From positions 44,680,001 through 44,744,000 of the forward strand of contig CM048553.1 of NCBI GenBank assembly GCA_026413225.1: a stretch of 64,000 bases of DNA, in the 5' to 3' direction. This document shows, piece after piece, positions 13,237 through 25,850 of the stretch. This DNA comes from Otis tarda. Its lineage: Eukaryota > Chordata > Aves > Otidiformes > Otididae. The position numbers were made by a program, and so were the translations under genes. Every line of letters starts with the position of its first letter. The stretch's first letter is position 1. The notes beneath the pieces were generated by a model. The model did no database searches and had not been told where the DNA came from. It saw only the letters and a program-made list of their open reading frames with translations.

Positions 13237-16200
13237 CTTGACACAGATAATCAACATAGAAGAATAAGAATTTGGCAAAATGGGTTCTTACGAGAAGGAG
13301 GTGTGAGGCAACTGAAAGAACAGGGTCTGCTCAGTATAAGACATCCATCTTTAATGGTTTCATAGAGGTGTAGGTGGACAACACTATAAAACATACTGTA
13401 GTACTTTAGAAGAACAGTAGAAATATTTAAAGTGATATAGTGATTTAGGAGGTTATTGGTGAATATTGTGACATGTTTAGTTCTTGCATTGCGGCACGTG
13501 CTTTCTTGTAAATAAACAAATGCTTTTGGCTGAGCCATAGGCATAGAGCAGGTTGGATCGACTTTTTTTTGTTGTTGTTGTTGTCAGACTTTGTGATGAC
13601 CTTAATGAAAGATGTTAGAAAAAGGCTGAGAAGTTCTTCAATATGAGAAATTCAGAATACATGGAAAAGCAGAGTCTCTGCTGGGATTTCTGATTTAAAT
13701 TTGAAGCCTTGCCGTGTGCATAAGCCATGTTCATTGAACTGTGCAATACAGTTGCAACAGTTATTTGCTATTGTGGATTGCCGGTTGACCTCCAAGATGA
13801 AAATATTTATCCTTCCTTCTAGTATTGCTAGGATATAGCACAGTACAAATGAATACAGTATCAGTGTCCTTTTTTCTTCTCCAAATGCACAGGAGTTTAG
13901 CTAATGTCAGAGTCTGGGTGCCATATAAAATTCCTACTAGACAGAAAGATAGTTGTCATTGAGAAACTACTAGTTTTAGTTTTGAAAAAAACACAATCCT
14001 TATTTTACTATTTTGAGTAGATTCTTGCATTAATGAGACTTGACTTTAAAAGGCAGTGTGCAAGAGGAAGCTAATTACTTACTAGAAGAGATGGGTTCTC
14101 TTGCGGTGTGTTTTTTTGTTTGAGTTATCCATCTGAAGATGTAAAAATCCAGTTTTGAACATATTACACAGGTCTATACAACTACAATTGAATGATGAAA
14201 CTTACCAAGAGTGCAATAATGATAAACAACTTTTTATATTACTAATTACATCATCTTTGTTCCATTCAGTATATTTAAATAATTTCTCCCATTTATCTTC
14301 TCAGCAAAAAGATTAGGAATCTTAGCCAGAAGAATAAGGTTTCCAAACATTTTATTCAAACTTGGGACTTTTTTCTAGACTTTTGCAGTCATGAAACGTG
14401 ACCAGACACTTGTACAAAGAACTCGACATCCTCTTCATGCAGTAACAGAGGACTATCTAGGAAATGTTTGCCTGAAGTAAGCAAGTCAAGATAATGTGTT
14501 AAAGGTGAGATGGGGTCTCTTAGAAAGTGTTTTACCAAGTCAAGTTAAAATTAAACAGACTACACAGCAACAAATGAAATGGAATTCTCTAAGCTTGGTT
14601 ACGTCTGATTTTCACTTTCTTATTAAGCTGAACAGTGGAATGTTAGCCTCCAAAAAACCCCAAAACTCAAACCAACCCAAGTCTGAAGCAATTTTCACTT
14701 AAAAAATTCAGCTTTGTTTCAAAATGCCTCTTCAAATTAAGTCTGGGTTTAAAAAAAAAAAAGGTGGAGAAGTGCATTTTAAAAGAACACGTAATTTTGA
14801 CCTATGGGGGTTGTTTCCTTAAGATTACACAGACAATGTACACAAACAAGAAGATGACCTTGAGAAGAGATGCAAATGGAGTCCAGATGAGTTGATGGGA
14901 AAGAAATCAGACAAAGATCTAATGTACACAAACGGTATTGTTATGAAGAGAAGGCTATAATGAATCAGTTTTTGATGCTGTTAAAACCTGTTGCAAATTT
15001 CCCAGTGACTTCAGTCATCCCAGCATATCCGCACAGGAAATAAAAAGAACATGAAAGCCTGCCTACCCACCGAGAAGGCTGTACACGCTACTTGGCGCTT
15101 ATATTGTTTGTCAGGCTCTTGACGATCAGCAGCGCCTTTCTGATAATCGTTTCTTATCCACTTGTTAGCATTGGGTGAAAGGGCGGCTCTGTTGTTCCTT
15201 CCGTTCAGTGCTGAAGTGTCTGTGCCCAGAAGCTTTCCCCATTTTTTTCATTTGCCAGCTCTATGGATTAGTCCAATAAAAGAGATCACCTCCATTAAGA
15301 CCTTTCCTCTATGATACTCCTGTGTGGACTACTTGTTGTCAAATTAGGCTGAGATTACGAGGAGCCTAATTAACACTTTGAACCTGTTTTTTTGTATTGA
15401 CCTACTGTGTTAAAACTGACTTTGGGAAAATTAAAGGCACAGTTAACCTGCTGGTTACCAAGATTTACCCCCAATGTGCTACCAGTTTGTTTACTTGCGT
15501 CACACACGCAGTTTCTTTGGCTTGAACAGAGTAGCTGATAGATGTTAAAAGGGGAAGCCATGTAAATCCATTCCTCAGACATGCCCTTTTATAACCCAGA
15601 TGTCTAATTTACATGTTTCTTTAAAGCTCCCCATAGTCATGCATCCCACAGTACAAGCAGGTATCTTATATCGTGATGAAGCATTAGTCATTCCGTTACA
15701 TCCATGTTGCCGTAACCTCATGATGCTATTCAGTCCTATTGAATTGAATGTCAAAACAGCTCAACATCACAAATGTCAATCTAAACATATTTCTTCAGCC
15801 CAACAAATGAATGTGTCCCATGGCTTTCCTGCCTTATCACTGGATTATTAAATGACATATGCCTTCTTCTCTATCAAAGGCAAGCCGCTATGCATGCTGT
15901 GTTCTTCCTTTTCCCTTTGTGTGAACTAGCAAAGCTCCCAGCTAGCGATGTCTTTTAGTGGCCTAATTCCTTTCTGCTTTCTTGGTTTTACTTGCGAAGA
16001 CCTGTAGTGTTGTCGGCAGTAGGAGGTTACATTACATGCCTCTGTGTTTGTGCACAGTTCGTGACAGTGAGTTGAGTTTTCAGTGTGTGTGGATTTGAGT
16101 ATTTTAATATAGAAGTAGTTGGAACCTGGAAGAAAGGGATACCTGCAAAACGCTACTTTTGTAGTCGGATTTTTTGAGTTCTCTAAAGAATTTCCCTCTT

Positions 16201-16630
16201 TGATTTTTGTTTTCCCTCTTTAATTAGAAATGTGCTTTGGAGGGAAAATGTACTAAATATCTCTGACTGCACACAGACTTTTTAAACAAAAAGCTGCTGT
16301 AGATGGCCCTCCCTTCCCCCCTCAGTGGGAAAACAGGAACTTCTGAGTGGGAGGTGAATAGCTGAACTACTGAACAAAGACTGGTAACACCTCTTTATTG
16401 TATCTGTCCTATTGTCATTCTAGGAAAGAAAGTGCTGGGCAGAAGAAAGCTGTGATCCAAATCTGAGGAAAGAGAAAGGGAAAAGGTGTGGAAGTTAGCT
16501 AAGTAAATATAATTTAGTTGCTTGTGTATATTGGGGATGGTGTAATATAAACAGAACTACAGGAAAAGGCTGGGGTTTTTCAGAAGAATCACTTGGATGG
16601 GAAAGGAGCCTGCTACCAGAGCAGAGCAGA

Positions 16631-16838
16631 AATTTTTTACAATGAGGGTAGTGAAACACTGGAACAGATTGCCAGGAGAGACGGTAGGTGCCCATCCCTG
16701 GAAACATTCAATGGCAGGTTGGAGGGGGCTCTGAGCAACCTGATCTGGTTGAAGATGTCCCTTCTCCTTGCAGGGGCTGTTGGACTAGATGACCTTTAAA
16801 GGTCCCTTCCAACCCAAACTATTCTATGATTCTATGAT
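16631..16838 (+). mobile_element. CR1 LINE 3' end fragment, sense
   Basis: Ends in ATTCTATGATTCTATGAT, the CR1 3' tail, preceded by the typical block GACCTTTAAAGGTCCCTTCC. The left part (ATGAGGGTAGTGAAACACTG and CATCCCTGGAAACATTCAA) is also CR1-like. 5'-truncated with no reverse transcriptase part. It lies in CMTM8 intron 1 in the same direction as the gene. The left border is approximate. Confidence 0.95.
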
Positions 16839-18100
16839 ATGTTTGGGAGTTGTACCAGTTTTCAGGCTAACAACATGCTCATCTCCCAGAGGAGCTAGAA
16901 GGAGAACATATGGGGAATACCTTTCCACTATGAAATGTAATTGCTCTAAACACTTATTTCAAGCATGCAAGATCCACTAATCCATAGTAATCCCTGTAGT
17001 TTGCAACAGTTCTGACATCTGTGAACTGTATTGGAAAATCAGATTTAGAGACCAATGGAATTGAATGTGCTTGAAAACCGAAAATCTATTAGGTGTTTTG
17101 TGCAAACAGTGAAGCATAAGCACGTGCACTGAGAGCACCAGCAAGGGAGGACTTGTTTGTACTTGTTTCTTGACTTTTCTGTGTTTATGCATTACAGGAG
17201 GCAAATACAGAAGTTCTACTTTCTGGCTCGTAGCTCTTAAACGCAGAGAGCTGAAAAGGTCTCCATGTGTTGCTGTTCCCTGCAGTTCACAGTTCAGCAT
17301 ATGGTGATAACCCAAACCAGTGATTTGTTTTCCTCGGATACGCTGGGCAGTGGAGTGCGGTAATTTAGGAGCAGCTTTGTATGCAGTCACCCTTGCAGGG
17401 CAGCAACCTCTGACAGAAAAGCAGAGCAAGACATCTGAGGGACATTAAATCATTTCTGCTCACTTACGTAAATCTGAATAAGCCAATGTCTTCAGGCCCT
17501 GAAATATTTTTTTCTTTTCTTGATTGGAAACCTTTTTTTTGCCTTGCATTAGAAAGCTGACAGTTGTAGCCAGTTGTTCTGTGCTTTGTTTACACAAGGC
17601 CCATTGAAGCAGTTGGAGACCATTATACCCTGCTTCACACACAGGCATATATACTTAATTTATGACTTTGGTAGTTTGAATTTCAAGTGTCAGGTATCCC
17701 ACGGAGCTTTTCGCTTTGTTCTCTTACGCAGTATGCACCACTTGAGTATTTATTATGGAGAGCAGACAGGCTGTGCGAAGTCCTTCGGGCTTGTGGACTT
17801 TTTTTTTTTTCTTCAGAACCTTAAAAATAAAGTTATGGAGCACAGTAACAAGGACTTATCTAAAAGCATGACTGATCCACAGTGTCCTTTTACATGTTTG
17901 TCCAATTAATTTTCTTCCTTTGGCATTAGTATCTTCACTTGCATGTAATTCTTCATCTGAAAGTTGCTTTTGTACCCTAAACATTTCTCCAAACATTAAC
18001 TGTGGGGCAGTGGTAACAACTCTTAAATAGGTCTCTATTGAAAACTTAATTCTGGATTTGCCCTGTTGCTGTTTCCTTCAAAGGAAACTCTTTTCTACTA

Positions 18101-18149
18101 CCGTGAAAAGGAAAAAGAGAAAGAAAAAAGGAGGAGAAAAAAAAAAAGC
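18101..18149. repeat. Purine tract
   Basis: Nearly uninterrupted A/G run (GAAAAGGAAAAAGAGAAAG and onward) in intron 1. Low-complexity DNA with no other assigned role. Confidence 0.7.
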
Positions 18150-21100
18150 ATAGCTTGTTGTCAGAACTAATGTTAATATTTGTGATTATCTCTTATTCAA
18201 TTGTGTCTTGTCAACAATTTTAAATATGGCTTTTAGTACAAGGTTAGCTTTGATGTATCGGTGACAGATGGAGATTTCAGAAAAGGACATGCCTGGAAAC
18301 TAACTTTAGAGAAATTCAGATGAAAAATTAGGCTGAGGTTTTTCAACAGTGAGAGTAATAGGCATTATGGCAGCTTATTTAGAGACAAGATGAATCTTAT
18401 CACTGCAATGTCTATGCCATGATATCATCTCTTTCCAAAAAGCATGTTTTAGGTTGAAAACTTTACACTGTTGCACACATGGCCAAAACGGTCCTTTCAG
18501 ATGATGACGTCTGTGAACACAAATGCCTCCACAAAAGCATATGCAAATGTTAAGTGTTTATAGGCATGCTGTTCTTCTGTGTTGTTAATGCAAAATGTAT
18601 TCAGGAAAAGAAAACAATTTTGCCGGAGAAGGAAAAAGATTTTTTCAATGAGATACTTCTACAACATGTGGATCAGTCTTTGTAAAATCCTTGATCTTTG
18701 CCTAAAAGCATGGATAATGGTTCCTGGGCTTGGACCTTTATATTTGGGACTCGATACAGAAATAGTCAAGAAGTACAATAAGCTTCTAAATAGGAAAGCG
18801 ACAACAGATCTGGATGCAAAGTTATTTTCTCATGTCTTCTGTTTGTCAGACAAGGGGAAATGTTATAGCTTTTGGTGACTAAAGGATTTTGTCTCACAGT
18901 GAGCAAAAATTCTCTATTGTACAACACCAATTTCTGTGGTGTTCAGGTGAAAATGAACAGATACTGTCATTCTAAAAATGAAAAAGAAGATTTTTTTGAA
19001 TGAGCAGTTAATGTTTTCCTGATGTTTAAATAGAGTAGAATGCAGCAATAGCCTTTGTTAGCAGATACTGTCTTTGATTTTTCCATAGCATCATATCTGG
19101 CTTTGTGACTATGTATCCTAACTAGGACAAAATAAAAGTTATTCCCAAATAAGTAATAAATTTTCTATTTTAATGTAACAGCTAAGGTTTGTGAAACAAT
19201 GCTGCGTGTCTGCTAATTATAGAGATCTCTATTTACACGGCCTAACAGGAAGATGGAGACTTAAAAATAGCAACAAAGAGCCAGTGGCATTATTAATAAA
19301 GCAGCTGTATACAGCATTGTTCTCTTGAAGAACATAGGCACCATTTAAACAAAGTGGACTACATAAATAATCAGTCGTAATTCATAATTAACCATTGTTA
19401 GGAATTCTCTTTTAAAAATAGTTCACCTTTATTAACGTACACACGATAGCAGAATGACTTTCTTTGTGGATGTGTGTATTTTACATGTACACATGCACCA
19501 AATGTTAAAAGTAACTTACACAAATCATTGCCTTTTATTGAGAAGCTGATATTTTTTCTGCCCTCAGGAACTGTATCCCTCCAGGGAAGATGGGAGAAAG
19601 GAAGATAGAGTGCTAAAAAACTTCTTCCAAAGGAAAAGTTTGTATGTAGATAGAAGAGGAAAGATGAAGGTAGAAGAACACATAGGTAACTGAAATCTCT
19701 TTTCACTTAGATGAATTTATTAGGACAAAAGAGCAAACCCTTCTGACCATCATGTTTCATTAAGAAACAATGGTAGTTGTAGTAATAAAAATAATAAATA
19801 GCCACATGGGGGAAGATGCATTCAGCCAGACACCCATGACTCTGTAAATTTTGAGCTCAGAATCCACTTCTGAGCTTTTCCAGTTTGAATAATAAAAGAC
19901 ATTATGAAGTAAGAAAAAAAAGACTTTTAGCTTCAGTTTCTAGTTTTTCTATGCAAGGGGAATCGTTTCCTCCCAAAGCACTTCCAAAAGTATCAGACAG
20001 CCATACATTCAGTGTATGCAGCACTGTGGTGCTCACGGTTTGTGTAAGTACTTTATAAAGGAGAAATTGTATCTAGAGCAGAAGGGCTATACCACGAGTC
20101 TTTACCTCCAGAAATACGTCTCTTCTACTTGACTTGAAAGCTTGTGGCCCTTCTCAAAAAACTGCCCGTGTATTTGTGAACCAGTCACTACATTTGCACA
20201 AACAAAAGGTAGTATCTTAAGCTTGTCATCTGCCTCAGCCAAGAAACTCCTCCCAAAGCTCTAAACCGAAAACTGGGAGGGAGCAGACCCTGTCCCCCAG
20301 TGAAACTGCACCTACACTCCTGAAACCCTTTCTGTCTTGAGAAGAGATACAAAATTCATCATCCATAGAAATTCTTGTTAAATATGAGGAGAGGAAATGT
20401 CTTCTTTAGTCCAAACCTCTGTTTCAAATGTCAAAATAAGAATCCAAAAAGCCTGCCAGTGTGATTTTGGTAGGTTCCCCTCTTCTCCCCACGCCCCAGA
20501 TTGCAGCAAAGAAGCACTGCAAGCCCTTTTCAGTCCTTCCACCAAGTAGTTGATTTTCCCTACTAACATGAGCTCTCAAATCTGCACGTAATTTTGTAGT
20601 AGGAAGATCTTTTAAAATTGGAATTAGTGAAATCATACGGCATTGTATGAATTTGATCATAGCACTTATTACAAAGTGCTCAATGAATTACTCCTGCGTC
20701 TCATGTGGGTCATACAGGATGTATTTTTGCTCCTGTACTGCCTGTAGAAGGACAGAACTGTTTAAAGGACCAACTTGTAGCTGATTTTTTTGAGAAGTAA
20801 CATTCACAAATTTTACTGAGAGCTCCAAAATGCATTAATACTTGAATGTTAAATACAAAAACATTTAACCTTGTTGTTTCACTTATGTTGATGACTTATA
20901 ACCAGGGTTAAAAAAAAAAAAAAAGATTGGAGTATGGAATTTATGTGCTATTTTTTAAAACTGAAGGTATTTGTACCAAATCTTCAAGTTTTTCCCCCAA
21001 AACCCCACCTCTAGAGGCTGCATGGAAGCACCTGCGAGGAAACAAAGAAATAATATCCTGTGCCATGTGTGTCTCTGTGTGACTGTTTTGCTTTGTGATT

Positions 21101-24100
21101 GTCTGCTTTAAAGTTCATACTTGAAAGCAGCATTAAGTGAAAATTTCCTCAGAAAGTATCTGAAAAGGCAGATTATTTTGTGTTTGGGTCTAATATACTA
21201 TTACTTTACATTTTCCTTTCTCTGTTGCTGAAAAGCAAAGCCTAGCAGGAATTCCAGTGAGTAATTCCCAGCTCTGTGACACTGTGGTGTTTCCTGTAGC
21301 AGTACCACTGCTCCCAGCTCTGTCAGGAAACCGTGGAGACAGTGAATTTGAAATCAATGGCATTGCTGCACAAGAGCAAGGTGTTTCTTTTTTGGGAAAT
21401 GCTGGGTGGTGGGAGTAATCCCTGCCTCAACCAGGCCTTGCTGAAGTGGAAGGAAAAGGGAGCAGCAGCGTTCCTAGCATCCCTTGTGATTGCTAGGTAA
21501 GAGGCCAGGCGGTCTCCTTGCATTGAGGTCACGTTTAGAGATTAAGTGCTGTTGAGGTCATTGCCTTCTGCTTTACCGAGTGCCCTTCCGGAGAGTAAGT
21601 GCTTTTTAGGACAGGCTGTTTATCTTCAGAGGTGTTTTGCACCATCCCTCTTTATTTTTACATTAAACTGTGGGCCCGATGGTGCTGCTGATAGCAGTAA
21701 CCAGTGCGTTCTCAGTCAGGTGCAGCAGCTCTGAGGATGGTTTCAGGTCTTCCTCCTGACTGACCTGGGACAGGCCCATCGAATTGTATTCTGCATAAAG
21801 GTACTTTTGTCAGATAATAGAACATCATGGGCAAAGATGAGGCTGTGTGTTCTGCTGTGGCTATGTAGATAAAATGATGGCTAGCGCTGTGTTAGCAAGG
21901 GCATGTAAGTTAGTCTATGTGTAGTGCACAGCAACCTATATAAATGTTTGTGTGTGCAGATCCTCAGGCAAAACACAAGCATTAAGTTAGAATTTACAGG
22001 CATCGGTAAACAGTAGTGTACTCCTGAGTGCAGCCCTCAAAAACCTTAAAGCATTTAATGTGGAAAGTGCCCTGGGACAAGGACCAATCTTTATGCTTTG
22101 TACACATTTTAATGACCTGTTAATGATCAACCACTACTCTGCAGAGAAGATAGATTTTTATGACACTGTGATTCAGGCCAGTTTCTTCACCATTGGTTGG
22201 GATTATTCCTTGTAAGTCTACTTTAGAAATAAATGCTATATTGATGTGGCATATAGTCATCCCATCCTATTCTTTTAACACTTTTGCAGTTCCCAGTACT
22301 TGGTTAACAGGGTCTCCTGCAGGAAGGTCAGGCAAACTAAAGCCAGAAGTGAATAACAGTGGTTGGAATGGATCTGGTCAGTGGTCTGCTCAGTGCTGTA
22401 AGTCAGTCTCTGATAATGACTGAAATTGAGAACTTAGGGAGGAGTGTATGAAGGAGCACATATGGCAAGATCCTTCTCCGCTGTAGTTTTCTAGCTTCTA
22501 GCAAACTGCACATTTAGGAATTTCCAGAGCTGAAGGTTGCATCTTGGCTACTGTGTATATAGGTATCATATACAGACAGGGCTGACCTGTCTGCCAGGAG
22601 TGTGTATGATGTTCCCTGTGGCAATGAATTCTGTAATTTGTTTATATATTGTTTATATTGTTTCTTCTTCTTCTTGATTTTTTTTTAAATACCACTTTCT
22701 TCTGTTTGTTTTTCAACTTTCTGCCTAATAATTTAGCTGGATGCGAGTCCTAATCCAGTCCTTGTTCCTTTCTATATGCCACTTTGCAGACTTTTGTTGT
22801 ATCCTCCTTCAGTCTTCAGTAGAAATTGGACTCAAACTTTTTCCAGTATTAACTTCCTTTTCTTGCAGGAGCCATTCTCTGTGCCTTGCATAATCCAACT
22901 GAGTAATTTTAGAAATGGGAGAGAGGAATGAACAGAACACACTCAATGTGTGGGTGCGCCATTGATTTATAAAGCGCTGTAAGATGTTCTGTTTGGAGCT
23001 TTTTAAAAAAATTTTATTCCTTTCCTAACAGTTTCTAATCTTCCATTGTGATGTTTTTGATCACATGGAACAAAATTTACAACCCAAGCACAGTCTTATT
23101 TCTTGTTTACCTTCTGAATACCCAGTACCCTACCTCTATTTTTTTTTTTCAGACAAAACTTCCTGAGAAACTGTAAGCAATTAAACTCTTTTGTAGTGAT
23201 TTCAGAGTTTTGGTGGGAGATGGGACAGTCTGTGTTTTCCAGGAAACATCTCTGTTTTAATTTAAGCTACCTCCTTTTGGTCTGTTACTGGTGTTAGCTC
23301 TCACAAATTCCATGCATATTTCTCAGGTGAAGCAACGCTTTAGTATTGTAATATGCTGCTGGGATGGACAGTACAGTTTCCTTACTCCGTCCCACCCCCA
23401 AGTTATTTTTCTCAGCTGTTAGTTGCAGTGAGCAGGAGGACCGTATCACAAGTAGACTCCTGACGCGTGAGTTGCAGTGCCATTAGTGAAGCCAGCGGTG
23501 GAGGGTAGAGAAGGAGTACCTTTGATTTATTCATTTTAGTAGGTGGTAGACTAATTAAGGCAGCTTGAAATTGGGTTGTGCTGCTGCATTTTGCTCAGGT
23601 TCTGTTGTCTTTATGCGTAGGCAGCACTGCAGTATTGCAATGCTCAGATCAGAAAAATAAGTTCCCTGCTTGCATACCAGCCACTGCCTCCCTCTCTCTG
23701 CATTTTCCAATGAGACTTTGTAGTTTCTTGGGCACTCCTGCAAGCTGGCTGTGCCTCTCAGTGTGAATCCTTTTGTAAGGATTCCTTTTACGCATGCCGG
23801 GGATGGTTCAGTACCTCCTCATTGCATGGCTGAGCTGGATAATGAGTATCACAGTGAATGTCAGGACTAGCCCTTCGTCACTGGCCTAGTTGTGGGGAGG
23901 TCTGATCACCAGGTTTTAGACGAAGGCACTCTTGGACTCTTTCCTGGGGAACTGGGGTAGGTGTGGGAGGATTTCCCTGTTCCGTAGAGCTGTGGGAAAG
24001 GTACTGGAGGTCCGTCAGCTGTTGAAGGGCTTGGCCTGAATCCTCACTCAGGAATAGGTGTGCTCCGTATTGAATGAAATGTCTGCCAGCAGGCCTTGAC

Positions 24101-25435
24101 CCATTTCAAGCGTGGGTTGGGAGGTGGTTTTTCTCTGTGGCTTGCAGTAGGATTTAGGCTAAATTCTTGAGTATAAGAGAGTTCAGTCTTTACCAAAGAT
24201 GGACTTCTGGAGCATATTTTGGCACATGCTGCTTCCAGTAATTTTCTTCCTTAGGAAATCTATCCTAAAAAACAACTCTGTGGGGAAGTTCTCTCAAGTG
24301 ATGGTTAGTATTGCCAGTATTTTGAGCCCTCATGTTTGGTCTGTAGTGAGGGATGCTTGCTAGTGCTGCCATGGAGCCAAGAGCCATGACAGAAAGTTGA
24401 AGACCTATAGGAAATTTCAGTGCTGAAACTGGTTGCTTGAAAATAATTTGAAAGGTCTTCAGACAATTTTTAGAATTCTCTGAAAGCAGAAGAGACTGAA
24501 TTTTGCACAGTTTTATTAGGAATAGAAATGTTTTCAAAGGCAGGAGAGACTTGAGATCTGTAGCTCCTACGCAGTTTGACACTGAGAGTTGTACCGTATA
24601 AACGATAAAATACTGCATTGGTATGTCCATTGTGATCACCGGCATGTTTCTGTGAGCACTGTGGATTTTTAAATTTTGCTAGGAAGGCAAAGTCTTGAAA
24701 AGTCTCAGAAAAACCCAGTAGCCTCTTCTTTTATTTGATGTACAATCTGCAAAACCAGGCAGAATTCAAAGGAATTTTTTCCTGCGTGTATGTAGAGCCC
24801 AAATTCTCTCCTGTGGGACTGTCTCACTAGAACACAGTCAGGTGAATCACAAAGCTTTCCTCCACCGAGGAGCTCTCGGCAAAATAAATGCTTCCAACTG
24901 CTGATGACACTGAATGCTTATGGAGGAACAGTGGTATACAGCAATGTCAGTAGGGAGGAGGGGGACAATACTGGTTGGCTCATGTCAACTCATGGTAATG
25001 TTTTGTGTTTAAAAAGTGTTGGAGACTGGGAAAGAGAATCAGTAGGCTAAGACAATGTATTGATGAGATTATTGCAGAGTACATTAACATGGTGGTTGAA
25101 ATTTCAAAGGCACTTAAGCAAGAATCTTATATCTCTAAAAAATGTAGCTGAAAGATGTTTCTGAATTTCCTCATCTTTGCATTTTTACTCAGTGTTAATA
25201 GAAATTTTATTTAAGTTTGAATCCTTCCAGTTTTAAAAGCCAAGTATTAAAACATTTTTATCACCTTTTCTATGACTGCAGTATGAACAAGATTTTTATG
25301 TTTTGTATTTTAGTCTGGGTTGATATTTGTTTGATTTAAACAATACTTGTAGGCTTTTACCTTATTTTTTTTCCTTAGGCATTTTTCCTCCTTGGACATT
25401 AAAATACCATTTTCTGAATAGTGGGGAAGAGTTTT

Positions 25436-25522
25436 GTGGTTTTGTTCTTTTTTAATTTTTTTTTTTTGGTTGGTTGGTTTTGGTGGAGTTTGTTTTGGGT
25501 TTTTTGTTTTGTTTTGTTTTTA
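25436..25522. repeat. T/G-rich low-complexity block
   Basis: Long T runs mixed with GGTTGGTTGG and GTTTTGTTTTG units. An A/C-rich block of complementary composition lies about 260 bp downstream (25781-25850), so the pair forms an imperfect inverted repeat. Confidence 0.75.
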
Positions 25523-25780
25523 AGGAAAACAAATAAATGATAGTTTGTGGATAAACCTACATTTGATGTTGCTTTTGTACCCGATATGGAAATGAACCTA
25601 TCGACATTGCTTTGTGCAGACTCTCTAACTTAGCATAACCTTTGTGAAAGATTTCTGTATATAGATCACTTATTTTGAGCATTCCTTTTCAATCTGCAGA
25701 GATTTGGCACTGTGTGCACATTGCCCCTTTCCTGTGAAACCTGCGCACATGCCCCCTTCTAAAGCGTTTTTCTAAAAAGA

Positions 25781-25850
25781 ACCCCGAACCAACAAACAAA
25801 CAAAAAAAAAACCCTAAAAACAAAACCAGAACACACAAAACCAAAAACAA
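25781..25850. repeat. A/C-rich low-complexity block
   Basis: A runs with CAAACAAAC and ACAAAACC units, roughly complementary to the T/G-rich block at 25436-25522. It could be the tail of an eroded antisense retroelement, but no element body is recognisable. Confidence 0.7.

Noticed and set aside
16977..17429. 150-codon minus-strand frame in CMTM8 intron 1
   Set aside because: No recognisable motif and no supporting context; treated as chance.
24265..24645. 126-codon minus-strand frame in CMTM8 intron 1
   Set aside because: No recognisable motif; hydrophobic patches follow from local AT-rich composition.
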